From Pirellula sp. (GTDB lineage: Bacteria; Planctomycetota; Planctomycetia; Pirellulales; Pirellulaceae): a stretch of DNA of 64,000 bases. Numbering within the stretch: the stretch's first letter is position 1; the number at the start of each line of letters is the position of its first letter. Under the pieces are notes generated by a model. That model was not told the DNA's origin. It saw nothing but the letters and a program-made list of their open reading frames with translations, and made no database searches. Positions 26,819-35,429 of the stretch are shown here, one piece after another. The stretch is taken from contig JAJTID010000038.1 in the NCBI GenBank assembly GCA_021300155.1, positions 1 through 64,000 on the forward strand, given 5' to 3'. Position numbers and translations under genes: made by a program.

Positions 26819-27355
26819 CTAGCGTACGGGCTCTAGGCCATGCAACCGCCGCAAAAGGCCGATCTGCCCAGTGTGGATCGATTCATGCAGTGGACAAAAC
26901 AGCAATGCGCCGAGTTTGATCGGATATACGGCATAGGGCATCTCGGTCGCTTCGGCAAGCAGTTCGGATGATAATGTTGGCACGACAGTCATGCTCGCTT
27001 CATGGATTCGCTCCAATGTCGCGAGCAATTCTTCTTTGCTGGGAATGTCCGCCGGATCCGTTGGTGGTTTCGTACCTCTGCCGAATTTCTTTCTCAACCA
27101 ACCCGGCATCAATTCGAGATCTCCCTCAGCGCGCCCCCGCTGACGAAATAGCATTAGCCCATATTCAGAGACTGCCAAATGCCCAACTTGCCAAGCAATA
27201 TGCGAAGTGCCACCATTTGGGACGACGTTCCATAGCGGGGCGGGCACAGAGCTTAGGAGATTTAATGTATACTCGCGTGCGAATCGCATTTGGCCAACAA
27301 CACTGTCACGCATAGCAGCGATCGCGTCGGCATTTGGGATGGTTACGTCGGACAT
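26819..27355 (-). CDS. DinB-family four-helix protein
   Basis: The 178-residue product has the DinB metal-site pattern: HIAWQVGHLAVSEY in the second helix and PLHESIHTGQIGLLRRLHG at the end, giving three His positions for a divalent metal. DinB/YfiT proteins are often thiol-dependent transferases or hydrolases, and the specific reaction here is unknown. ATG 27355 is the best start. Longer frames reach 27550 but would overlap the divergent MoxR gene. It is leftward and shows no operon partner beyond position. Confidence 0.82.
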   Translation of the reverse strand: MSDVTIPNADAIAAMRDSVVGQMRFAREYTLNLLSSVPAPLWNVVPNGGTSHIAWQVGHLAVSEYGLMLFRQRGRAEGDLELMPGWLRKKFGRGTKPPTDPADIPSKEELLATLERIHEASMTVVPTLSSELLAEATEMPYAVYPIKLGALLFCPLHESIHTGQIGLLRRLHGLEPVR

Positions 27356-27537
27356 ATTGGGTTCGAAAAGTGGAATCATCGGAATTTTCAGCAGGAGCAA
27401 TAGAAATGAACCAGCGGAAACGGTCAATCGTCCACTTGTAGTGAATCGATTCCGTTGTGAAAATGCTCGCTCCCTGACGATCTGGTTTTTTGACCGGATG
27501 GCGATCCGGGAATTCGTAGACTTGATGGATAAAATCT

Positions 27538-28602
27538 GTGTCAAACGCACCTTCTGGAAAACCGGTCAAGAGCATTGGCGATCTGCTTCGCGAGTTTCGT
27601 GAGCATCGCGATCAAATGAAGTCCGAATTGGGCAAAACCATCGTTGGACAAGATGAAGTGATCGAGCAGTTGTTCGCGGCTATCTTCACTCGAGGTCATT
27701 GTCTTCTAGAAGGGGTGCCAGGTCTAGCCAAAACATTGATGGTCTCGTCTCTGGCAAAGATTCTCGATGTCAATTTCAAACGCGTGCAGTTTACTCCCGA
27801 CTTGATGCCGTCTGACATCACGGGCACCAACGTTCTCGAAGAAGACTCACATGGCAAACGCGAGTTTCGGTTCGTCGAAGGCCCAATCTTTACTAACATT
27901 TTATTGGCAGACGAAATCAACCGAACACCACCGAAGACGCAGGCCGCCCTCCTACAAGCCATGCAAGAGCGAGAGGTAACCGTCGGCCGACAAACCTACC
28001 AGTTGCCCGATCCATTCTTCACAATTGCAACGCAGAACCCGATCGAACAGGAAGGTACCTACCCACTGCCGGAAGCGCAATTGGATCGGTTCATGTTCAA
28101 TATCATGGTTGGATATCCGAGTGCTGAAGAAGAAGAAAAAATTCTCCTCTCGACTACTCGAAGCGAAAAGCCAGAGGTTTGCAAAGTCTTGTCCGCACGA
28201 GCGATTCTCAACATTCAGAAGTTGGTTGCGAGCGTTGCGGTCAGTCCATTCGTAGTCAAGTATGTGGTTGCCTTGGTTCGCGCGACTCGACCTGGTGAAC
28301 CTGACTCGCCTGAGGTGGTAAAGGAACTCCTTGACTTTGGCGCCGGTCCAAGAGCGGGCCAGTTCTTGATCCAAGCAGGGAAAGCGATCGCCGCGATGGA
28401 TGGTCGTTTTAGTGTTGCGATTGAAGACGTACGCAAAATTGCGGTACCTGTGCTTCGCCATCGCCTGAGTACAAATTTTCAAGCACAAGCGGAAGGGATG
28501 ACGTCCGACAAAGTGATTCAACGATTATTGAAAGAAATCAAGGAACCTGCTGTTCCAAAGTACGGCGGAATCGATCCTGCCACTGCACCGCCCGTTCAAT
28601 AG
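27538..28602 (+). CDS. MoxR-family AAA ATPase
   Basis: The protein shows MoxR signatures: IVGQDEVIEQL, Walker A GVPGLAKT at 59-66, NVLEEDSHGKREFRFVEGPIF, Walker B LLADEINR, ATQNPIEQEGTYPLPEAQLDRF with sensor and arginine finger, and a helical lid ending VLRHRL. MoxR ATPases act as chaperones that mature or insert partner complexes, often with DUF58, BatA and vWA proteins. Here those partners are not adjacent: the BatA/vWA operon is about 17 kb away, and no DUF58 gene is in the window. The start is GTG at 27538. It is followed after 19 bases by the MnmM gene. Confidence 0.94.
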   Translation: MSNAPSGKPVKSIGDLLREFREHRDQMKSELGKTIVGQDEVIEQLFAAIFTRGHCLLEGVPGLAKTLMVSSLAKILDVNFKRVQFTPDLMPSDITGTNVLEEDSHGKREFRFVEGPIFTNILLADEINRTPPKTQAALLQAMQEREVTVGRQTYQLPDPFFTIATQNPIEQEGTYPLPEAQLDRFMFNIMVGYPSAEEEEKILLSTTRSEKPEVCKVLSARAILNIQKLVASVAVSPFVVKYVVALVRATRPGEPDSPEVVKELLDFGAGPRAGQFLIQAGKAIAAMDGRFSVAIEDVRKIAVPVLRHRLSTNFQAQAEGMTSDKVIQRLLKEIKEPAVPKYGGIDPATAPPVQ

Positions 28603-28621
28603 GTTCAATGTAGAATTCGCA

Positions 28622-29191
28622 ATGCACTTTACGGTAGAAGCGCAGAACAAAATTCGTTCCCACATCGAATCTGTTCGAACCTGTGGGCCAATCGTGGCCC
28701 TCGACGGAACAGCGGGGAATGGATTCGATACGTGTTTCCTTGCCGAACTGGTCGGTAAAGAAGGTCGTGTCGTGGCGATGGATCTTCAAGAAGATGCGAT
28801 CCTTATCACTCGTAATAAACTGGAAGCGTTGGGATGGTTGGAACGCGTCAATTGTATTCGCGATTGCCACTCCAATGCCCAGCGTTATCTCGAGCCTCAT
28901 TGCGGCCATGGCCTGAATGTCGCCATGTTCAACCTGGGCTATTTGCCTTTGGGCAACAAAGAGATCATCACCAAACAAGAGACTACATTGGCAGCATTGA
29001 ATGCTGTCTTTGGAGTGCTTGTCGAAAATGGAATCTTGAGCGTTTTATCGTATCCAGGCCACACAGGTGGCAGCGACGAACATGTGGCTGTCGAAGCGTG
29101 GATTGATCAAGTGAAGAAGCACGCTCGGATAGAAACATATCGAGATGAGAACAACAGACTCAGCCCTGTCTTGTGGCTTGTTTTTACTTGA
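28622..29191 (+). CDS. MnmM/YtqB-type tRNA (mnm5s2U34) methyltransferase
   Basis: The 189-residue SAM enzyme has ALDGTAGNGFDTCFLAELVG, MDLQEDAI, MFNLGYLPLGNKEI and SYPGHTGGSDE, the pattern of the PF06962 family. Its B. subtilis member YtqB, now MnmM, methylates 5-aminomethyl-2-thiouridine in the tRNA wobble position. Length is normal for the family. It starts 19 bases after MoxR, probably in one transcript, and its end overlaps the convergent transporter gene by eight bases. I have no independent evidence for the tRNA substrate in this organism. Confidence 0.84.
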   Translation: MHFTVEAQNKIRSHIESVRTCGPIVALDGTAGNGFDTCFLAELVGKEGRVVAMDLQEDAILITRNKLEALGWLERVNCIRDCHSNAQRYLEPHCGHGLNVAMFNLGYLPLGNKEIITKQETTLAALNAVFGVLVENGILSVLSYPGHTGGSDEHVAVEAWIDQVKKHARIETYRDENNRLSPVLWLVFT

Positions 29192-30479
29192 GGGGCTCGG
29201 GATCGTCAGCGGTTTGACGCCAGTGGTTCGCTAGGACAGACCCCGTGATGTTCATCAAAGGGCCGAATATCGTCGCTGCTAGTCCAACCGTATCTAGTTT
29301 TCCCATCGATCTAGCGATTCCAGCCCCCATGGCCCCGTTCTGCATCCCAACTTCGATAGCGATCGTCCGTGCATCTTGACGGTTCATGCCTAGTGCCCTG
29401 CTCGCCCAGTACCCTAAGAAAAACCCCAATACATTATGAAGGAAAGTAACGATTACCAGCACGAAACCAACTTCCAATAATTGATTCCTACCGATGGCCG
29501 TTGTTACCAATGTGTAGTAGACAATACCGATCATACTGACGATCGGCATCCACCCCTTCAACTTGGGTACAAATTCAACTGCATGATGGTAAACGAAGCC
29601 AAATAGGGTCGCAGCAGCGAAGAAACCAGGTATGGAAAGTGCGCTTTGAAAGCTCTCGGACGGACGAACCGCATTCGCGACCATCCATTGCCAGCCACCC
29701 AACATGAGGAATGCGATCCAGACCGATGCCAAGAAAGTTAGCACTTGGACAATCCTTCGTGTTCGTAGCTCGCGAGAGCTCAGCCATTCGTGAACGAATG
29801 CAGCCAAGATGGGAACCAGCACCATCTTCACAATATCCATGGACATCTTGAACGCATTGATGTCAACCAGTGAACCAGCCAACAATTTCATCCACACCGG
29901 AGTCATGACTGGCGCCATTACGGTAGCCATTGCCGTAATGGTTACGGAAAGGGCCAAGTTTCCTTTTGCCATAAATGTCATAACATTCGATGCAAGCCCG
30001 CTAGAACAGCTTCCAATAAGGATTACCCCTGCAGCCACCTCCGGTGGCAATAGAAATACCTTGGCCAAAGTTACGCCCAACAGCGGCATGATGGTGAATT
30101 GGCAAGACAACCCCACAACCACGCCTTTGGGCATCTTTACGACATGGGCAAAATCTCTAAGGCTCATCTGCGTTCCCATGCCAAACATAATCGCCTGGAT
30201 CACAATCAGCATGAGCCAAGAATTGGTGAGACTAAACTCTCCGATGTTTTGAAACCACTGCGGTGCGAGCATCGCGCCAATATTGGCAATCAGTATCCAG
30301 AATGTAAATCGATAACCAGACCAGTCGGGAACGGACATTCCCATGCAACACGCGACCATCGTTATGAAGCCTGCAATCGAAGAGAGCAAAGCAGAATGCT
30401 GCCACCATCCTAGCGCGAGGATTAGCAATCCCAGCATGAGCGTTGCAGCGATGATCTTCTTTAACCAGTTTTGATTCAT
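29184..30479 (-). CDS. BASS-family (bile acid:sodium symporter-like) transporter
   Basis: The protein has about ten hydrophobic segments and the family motifs MGTQMSLRDFAHVV, GSCSSGLASNVMTFMAKGNLALSV in the sodium-site region, and EVGMQNGAMGAGIA near the C-terminus. BASS proteins carry organic anions with sodium across the inner membrane; the solute here is unknown. I place the start at ATG 30479 (MNQNWLKK). A longer frame to 30713 adds about 78 poorly conserved residues and crosses the divergent upstream region. Confidence 0.86.
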   Translation of the reverse strand: MNQNWLKKIIAATLMLGLLILALGWWQHSALLSSIAGFITMVACCMGMSVPDWSGYRFTFWILIANIGAMLAPQWFQNIGEFSLTNSWLMLIVIQAIMFGMGTQMSLRDFAHVVKMPKGVVVGLSCQFTIMPLLGVTLAKVFLLPPEVAAGVILIGSCSSGLASNVMTFMAKGNLALSVTITAMATVMAPVMTPVWMKLLAGSLVDINAFKMSMDIVKMVLVPILAAFVHEWLSSRELRTRRIVQVLTFLASVWIAFLMLGGWQWMVANAVRPSESFQSALSIPGFFAAATLFGFVYHHAVEFVPKLKGWMPIVSMIGIVYYTLVTTAIGRNQLLEVGFVLVIVTFLHNVLGFFLGYWASRALGMNRQDARTIAIEVGMQNGAMGAGIARSMGKLDTVGLAATIFGPLMNITGSVLANHWRQTADDPEPLK

Positions 30480-30849
30480 CGAGTGGAGCTTTTGAAATGG
30501 GATTTGCAGGAACCGGGTGGTTGACTTTGCTGCCGCCTGCGCCGCATATCTTAACACTCTGATTGCTATAGTCACATAGGGCCAGGCCCTCGCTCCGCCT
30601 TTCGTAACGCAACTCGCTATTGCTACTAGAATTGCTGTCAGAGTCGACGAAAGCCATACAACTCTGGGTTTCTTTTCCCAGACAAAACCCACCTGCACGG
30701 GAAAGTGCCTCAACCTAAATTCAAAACAACTCGTTTGTTACGCTTGTTCGAAACATCAAAAACGTCAATCTTGGCAAGATTTGCTGGTTGTAGCGGTTGT
30801 AGCGTCCGATACAAATTGCGAACGACATTAAATTCTAGGGGGGGAAACA
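30480..30849. promoter_or_regulatory. Divergent upstream region of transporter and Cys-rich protein
   Basis: About 370 bases with no supported gene. It holds the promoters of the leftward transporter and the rightward Cys-rich protein. GGTTGTAGC is repeated directly in tandem at 30786-30803, about 46 bases before the Cys-rich start. A run of seven G follows A at 30837-30844, giving an unusually G-rich ribosome site. Confidence 0.4.
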
Positions 30850-31629
30850 ATGAAGTCATTCGTGATAGGCATATTTGGCGTCTTGAGCTTGGCTTTGCAT
30901 GTTGGCTGTTGCGGTGGCCCGATGGGCAACTGTGGAAACCACTGTGGTCGGTCCATAACGGCTGCTCATTGCGGACTGGGGTGCGACGTAGGCTGCAATG
31001 CCGTTTGTGGCAACAACGCATGTGATGTTGGCTGCGAGATCGGATGCGGTGGTGCATTGACAGGCTTGCGAAGTCGCCTAGCATCGAGCGTTCGAATGAA
31101 TCATTGCAACTCTGGATGCGGAGAAGTCTACTGGGACGAGCAGATCAACGAGCGACCTGTTTGCGATCCGTGTGGATGCAACAACGAATTCGTAGGAGGT
31201 GCTGGGTGCGTCCGTTGTCCGGGGGCGCTTCATCGACTTCGCCAGCTTTGGGGCTTCCGATATACTCCGAGCGACTGTACTACTTGCAGCTCCGAGTTTT
31301 CCGACGGTTGTGGTCATGCTGGATGCACTACGTGCAGCAACTGCGACCACGGTGTTAGTCATGAAGCACATACGATGACATCGAGCATGCCAGCAACGTC
31401 AAGTCGAGAGCATGCAACGCACTCACGTAAGGCAACGATCAACTCGGAGCCGACACCAGCCAAGCAACCAGTGTCGGAAGCAGATGAGAATGATAGAGAA
31501 CCATCGGTTATCATTCCTCCTCGCAATCAAAGTATCGAAGTTGGATCTGGACGCCGAACGGTGCCAGCCACTTCCGCATCCAAAACCTCCCGGATGTCCA
31601 AGCCTAGAGCCAACTCGAGCATGAGGTGA
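30850..31629 (+). CDS. Secreted or lipoprotein-like Cys-rich protein
   Basis: I do not recognise the family. The N-terminus is a signal peptide (MKSFVIGIFGVLSLALHVGC), with a Cys at the likely cleavage site that could accept lipid, though the lipobox is weak. The next 150 residues hold about 24 Cys in short spacings such as GCDVGCNAVCGNNACDVGC, TTC and SNCDHG. The C-terminal 90 residues are Ser/Thr/Pro/Lys-rich and probably disordered. Such patterns suggest extensive disulfides or metal binding at the cell surface. ATG 30850 has a strong G-rich ribosome site. It is followed by a convergent gene after two bases. Confidence 0.75.
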   Translation: MKSFVIGIFGVLSLALHVGCCGGPMGNCGNHCGRSITAAHCGLGCDVGCNAVCGNNACDVGCEIGCGGALTGLRSRLASSVRMNHCNSGCGEVYWDEQINERPVCDPCGCNNEFVGGAGCVRCPGALHRLRQLWGFRYTPSDCTTCSSEFSDGCGHAGCTTCSNCDHGVSHEAHTMTSSMPATSSREHATHSRKATINSEPTPAKQPVSEADENDREPSVIIPPRNQSIEVGSGRRTVPATSASKTSRMSKPRANSSMR

Positions 31630-31631
31630 CG

Positions 31632-32957
31632 TTAGCCCAGCCTCTTACCAAGAACGACTTTGATCTTCAAGGTTTGCCTTTTCGGCAAGAGTGATTCCAA
31701 ATCCTTTAGTTCGCGCCCTGGTACATCGTCTAGAGGAGCAAAGGATTGCACGAGACGATCAACTTCGATGGTGACTTCTTCACCTGGTGTAAACTTCCCT
31801 AGTTCTCGCCGAAGATGGTCAAAGCTCTCCAGTCGAATATTGTTCACGCTAACGATACGATCTCTCGGCCTGATGCCGTGAATATCGGCAGCGGAATTTG
31901 GTTCGACTTCGTGAACCACAAGAGCGTTACCTTGGCTGATCACACCTAGATATGCACCACGCAGCACATCGACTTTCACATCGTTCAATGTTCGCGCCAG
32001 CTCATCGGCTCCTGCTGAACTAAGCTTAGATCCGAAGATCCATAACGATCCCCAAATAGGAAGCTGTTGCACGATCGATACGAACTCGTCATCGACGGGA
32101 ATGTACGTGAGCTCCAGGGTATCGAGATCGGGCCCATCCTTGAGCAGCTTTAAGTCGTCTGCGGTTAACGAGGCATTGACGATCTGGAGATGTTTTAGTT
32201 GGGGAAGCTTTAGAGTCGCTTTGAGAATTTCTCGGTCAATCTTCGGTCCCTCGAGTCTTGCGAACTCGATCCAGTCCACTTGGTCTAGGCCTACCAAGTC
32301 TTTCGCTGTCCCTTGAAATTTAGGACTGATGTCCAACGGGTTGGGAACTGTTTTTCTAGAAGAACGCGAAATGAACTCGGATCGAGAGTTTGGGCAAAGC
32401 GTTCTGATTCTCTCCCATGTTTTCAAGCCATATTCCATCCTTATCGATTTGAATGCCTTGGATATCTGAGCACTTCGACTGCCATCGGTGCGTTTCGAGA
32501 GTTGTTTAAGCTCTTCAAACGCTTGGGACGACATTGGAGATATGGGGTCGGCAACGACTTTTCCCAAGAACGACAGAAGCCTATCAAGCGATTCACCAGA
32601 CTGAGTTCGCAGTTCTTCCAACGCAATGGGAACCGATACCGCTTGATTCTCGCTCAACAAATAAGAGGCCAGTTCCCTTTTGCTGTAGCTCGAATCACTC
32701 AGCATCCGAATCCATTCCCGGACAACCTCCTCTTTGACTGGTGGGCTGGATTCTTTTGGGGCAATGAATCGAGAGATCGAGAGATCTGTCTTTTCCGATT
32801 GCATGATGGATTGTCCGTCAGGCTGCACGGCAGGTTGACCGATTGCAATTTGCCTTGTTTGCGCGAGGAAAACAAAGAATGCAATACAGTACCAAAGCAA
32901 CGGTTTGCAAAAACGTCTAGTACGATAGGTAACGAAGGGATAGTCTTTGTCTTGCAT
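31632..32957 (-). CDS. Membrane-anchored LRR/PDZ protein
   Basis: The product has an N-terminal hydrophobic segment (LLWYCIAFFVFLAQ), a helical part (about 60-190), degenerate leucine-rich units of the planctomycete type (LKHLQIVNASLTADDLKLL, LDTLELTYIPVDDEF), and a C-terminal PDZ (GVISQGNALVVHEVEPNSAADIHGIRPRDRIVSVN). It is likely exported and binds protein partners. The start is taken as ATG 32957, leaving 27 bases to the divergent thiL. Longer frames would cross the thiL start. No enzyme motif is visible. Confidence 0.75.
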   Translation of the reverse strand: MQDKDYPFVTYRTRRFCKPLLWYCIAFFVFLAQTRQIAIGQPAVQPDGQSIMQSEKTDLSISRFIAPKESSPPVKEEVVREWIRMLSDSSYSKRELASYLLSENQAVSVPIALEELRTQSGESLDRLLSFLGKVVADPISPMSSQAFEELKQLSKRTDGSRSAQISKAFKSIRMEYGLKTWERIRTLCPNSRSEFISRSSRKTVPNPLDISPKFQGTAKDLVGLDQVDWIEFARLEGPKIDREILKATLKLPQLKHLQIVNASLTADDLKLLKDGPDLDTLELTYIPVDDEFVSIVQQLPIWGSLWIFGSKLSSAGADELARTLNDVKVDVLRGAYLGVISQGNALVVHEVEPNSAADIHGIRPRDRIVSVNNIRLESFDHLRRELGKFTPGEEVTIEVDRLVQSFAPLDDVPGRELKDLESLLPKRQTLKIKVVLGKRLG

Positions 32958-32984
32958 TTTTTGATTTCGCATACAGGTTAAACT

Positions 32985-33890
32985 ATGGAACATAGCTTTA
33001 TCGCTTGGGCAAAACAACGATCATCCAAATTACCATCCGTGAAGTTGGGAATCGGCGACGACTGCGCGTTACTCGCGACGGCGGGAGAGGATATGGTCGT
33101 TACGACCGACTCTCTCTGTGACGGAACCCATTTTATTCTAAAGGAGTGTGGCCCGAGAAGGGCAGGTAAAAAGCTGATTGCGGTCAACTTAAGCGATTTG
33201 GCAAGCATGGCGGCAACGCCCATCGCGGTTTTTTTGTCCTTGTGTTTACCTCGTTCCGCGGCCGGTGACCTTGCGGCAGAGATTTTCGAAGGGGTATTCG
33301 AGGTCGCGAAAGAATATGATGTTTCCATCGCGGGTGGCGATACCAACGTTTGGGATGGGCCGTTGGTCATTCACATGACCGCCATCGGAAAGACTGACCC
33401 CGGTTCTGCGTGGACTCGATCTGGGGCAAATATAGGAGACGCAATTTTCGTCTCCGGCCACTTAGGAGGCAGTATCCTCGGCAAACATCTGGACTTCGCT
33501 CCGAGACTCGAACTTGCGAAGGAGTTGCTTCCGAAAGGACTTGTCACCGCAGCCACGGACATTAGTGATGGGTTAGGAATCGATTTGCTGAATCTGACCG
33601 TCGCGAGCCGGTGCGGGGCCGAAGTGAAATTGGATCAGATCCCGCTCAGTGAAGCTGCGAGAGAATTGGCAAAAACGAGTGGGAAATCGGCTGTGGATCA
33701 CGCGTTGGGGGACGGTGAGGACTTTGAGCTACTGATGACCGTTCGCGGTGAGTTAGCCGACCAATTCCCGTCGCAAGCGCTGGGGATTCCGCTCACTAGA
33801 ATCGGAACCATCGTCGGGCGAACCGGACTGTGGACCAAGGAAAAATCTGGTGTGAAGCAACTTCCGCCCAAAGGTTATGTGCATCGATAA
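32985..33890 (+). CDS. thiL: Thiamine-monophosphate kinase
   Basis: ThiL phosphorylates thiamine monophosphate to the active cofactor thiamine diphosphate. The 301-residue product has the expected GIGDDCALL, VVTTDSLCDGTHF, VNLSDLASMAATP, SIAGGDTNVWDG, ATDISDGLGIDL and GDGEDFELLMTV blocks, with the conserved aspartates that bind metal and ATP. The length is slightly short but complete. ATG at 32985 is close to the divergent LRR/PDZ gene. The next rightward gene follows after 72 bases, so it may run into the sigma-factor operon. Confidence 0.93.
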   Translation: MEHSFIAWAKQRSSKLPSVKLGIGDDCALLATAGEDMVVTTDSLCDGTHFILKECGPRRAGKKLIAVNLSDLASMAATPIAVFLSLCLPRSAAGDLAAEIFEGVFEVAKEYDVSIAGGDTNVWDGPLVIHMTAIGKTDPGSAWTRSGANIGDAIFVSGHLGGSILGKHLDFAPRLELAKELLPKGLVTAATDISDGLGIDLLNLTVASRCGAEVKLDQIPLSEAARELAKTSGKSAVDHALGDGEDFELLMTVRGELADQFPSQALGIPLTRIGTIVGRTGLWTKEKSGVKQLPPKGYVHR

Positions 33891-33962
33891 ATTCTCAAAT
33901 GATTCGGACAACCGCAATATCAGCAAAACAATCGATTTTGCGAGTTTCGTCTAAGGGAGTTC

Positions 33963-34538
33963 GTGTCCGTTGGCGACTTATCCATCAATATGATCGCGAC
34001 GACTTTGAGACCACCCATGGAAGAAGATTTCGAGAGAATTGACTGGCCGGAAGCATTAGAGACTCATCGCCGATGGCTATCGACCGTTGTCCATTCTCGT
34101 CTCGCAGATCATCAGGCGGCTGAGGATGTGCTGCAGGAAGTTGCGCTCGCCGCGATTGTGCAAAATTGCAAACCGTTGGATCCGACGAAAGTCGCGCCCT
34201 GGCTTTATCGGATTGCATTAAGGAAAGTGATAAACCACCACCGGTCGACCGGTAGGCGAAAGCGGTTGATTCACGGAGCCGTTCAAGCGGGACGAGGATC
34301 TGAAGTTTCTCCCGCTCCGACACCCGGCGAGTGGCTTATGCGGTTGGAGGATGATTCCGCTTTGGGAGAAGCGATGAAGAAATTGCCATCGCAGGATCGC
34401 CAAATATTGTTGTTGAAATACACGGAAGGCTGGGGATATCAGGAACTGGCGAAGCACTTAGGTATCACGGTGAAGACCGTTGAGTATCGATTGCTCAAGG
34501 CTAGGAAAGCACTGCGAGCCTTGCTCGGAGAGATGTAG
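33963..34538 (+). CDS. ECF-type RNA polymerase sigma factor
   Basis: The roughly 190-residue product has a sigma-2 region (HRRWLSTVVHSRLADHQAAEDVLQEVALAAI, with the APWLYRIALRKVINHHR part) and a sigma-4 region (MKKLPSQDRQILLLKYTEGWGYQELAKHLGITVKTVEYRLLKARKALR). It probably directs polymerase to envelope-related promoters. The frame opens with GTG at 33963; ATG codons at 33990 and 34017 are also possible. It is followed by a membrane protein and a PDZ protein in the same orientation, the usual setting of a sigma/anti-sigma pair. Confidence 0.9.
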   Translation: MSVGDLSINMIATTLRPPMEEDFERIDWPEALETHRRWLSTVVHSRLADHQAAEDVLQEVALAAIVQNCKPLDPTKVAPWLYRIALRKVINHHRSTGRRKRLIHGAVQAGRGSEVSPAPTPGEWLMRLEDDSALGEAMKKLPSQDRQILLLKYTEGWGYQELAKHLGITVKTVEYRLLKARKALRALLGEM

Positions 34539-34601
34539 CAGATAGTGATTTGTTGGAATGGTGATTGATTTCAAAATTGCGGAGTTAGAAAGTACCGAAA
34601 G

Positions 34602-35390
34602 ATGATCGATCCAATTCAGTTGCAATCCATTGTAGATGGCGCGTGTACTGGTTCTCAGAGAAGAGCATTGCTCGCGGACTGTGAGGGGAAGCCGCAACAG
34701 TGGAAGATCCTCGCTTTGGCGTTGCTGGAAGAGCAACAGTTTCGAAAGCAAATTGCATTGTTCGATGCCAAGGGGAGCAAGCCGGACGTTGTCCCGCAAA
34801 GTCTACCAAATGTGGAAAAAGTGGTTGAAACCAGTTCGTCGGTAACTGATCGCCCATTGAGTATCGTGCAGGATCCGAAAAACGGTTATGCGGGCGTGCC
34901 CAGAAGTGCTCGATCTCCGTGGTCCACATGGGGACCAGTGCTTGCAGCGGGAGTTCTCGGAGTGATGGGCTTTGTTGGTGGTCGATCCTTCTCGGGACTG
35001 ACTGCAACATCCTCGACCGCGTCTTCGGCGAGTTTGGTTGCTGGCATGCAGGATAACGTTGACAAAGCCTTGGAAAAACTGTCGACAGAAAACGATCCTT
35101 CGAACGGATTGGTAGCTTCCTCTGACCCATACGAGGGTATGCCGGAAACAGATCTTCGAGTTCGATTACCTTCTTCCGACTACGAGATTCCGATCTTTGA
35201 TGCAACGGACTTTGATCCGACGATTGCATTGGCAAAACAACAGATCGAGATCCAAGAAGCGAATCAAAAGCTGCGAAAACAAGGATTCGAGATTGATATG
35301 AAACCAGAGTATGTGATGGGAAGACTGCAGGATGGGCGACAAGTAATTGTGCCAATTCACAAAGTAGGTTTACGCCAATACGGCCAATGA
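34602..35390 (+). CDS. Single-pass membrane protein, putative anti-sigma factor
   Basis: The 262-residue product has a short helical N-terminal domain (LQSIVDGACTGSQRRALL), a single TM at about 108-127 (WGPVLAAGVLGVMGFVGG), and a C-terminal domain outside the cytoplasm with a helical stretch IALAKQQIEIQEANQKLR. Its order directly after the ECF sigma gene and its N-in topology suggest an anti-sigma factor. No zinc motif (HxxxCxxC) of the ZAS type is present, so binding would be by another interface. Function is inferred. Confidence 0.62.
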   Translation: MIDPIQLQSIVDGACTGSQRRALLADCEGKPQQWKILALALLEEQQFRKQIALFDAKGSKPDVVPQSLPNVEKVVETSSSVTDRPLSIVQDPKNGYAGVPRSARSPWSTWGPVLAAGVLGVMGFVGGRSFSGLTATSSTASSASLVAGMQDNVDKALEKLSTENDPSNGLVASSDPYEGMPETDLRVRLPSSDYEIPIFDATDFDPTIALAKQQIEIQEANQKLRKQGFEIDMKPEYVMGRLQDGRQVIVPIHKVGLRQYGQ

Positions 35391-35429
35391 TTTCATTCGG
35401 TGATTCACTGTTTATGCAAGGGATTTATT

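Noticed and set aside
30771-30786. TTGGCA-AGATTTGC sequence resembling a sigma-54 promoter upstream of the Cys-rich gene
   Set aside because: Spacing between the GG and GC elements is two bases too short for sigma-54.
32313-32981. 222-codon open frame antisense to the LRR/PDZ gene
   Set aside because: It overlaps a gene with recognisable PDZ and LRR units on the other strand and shows no domain itself.
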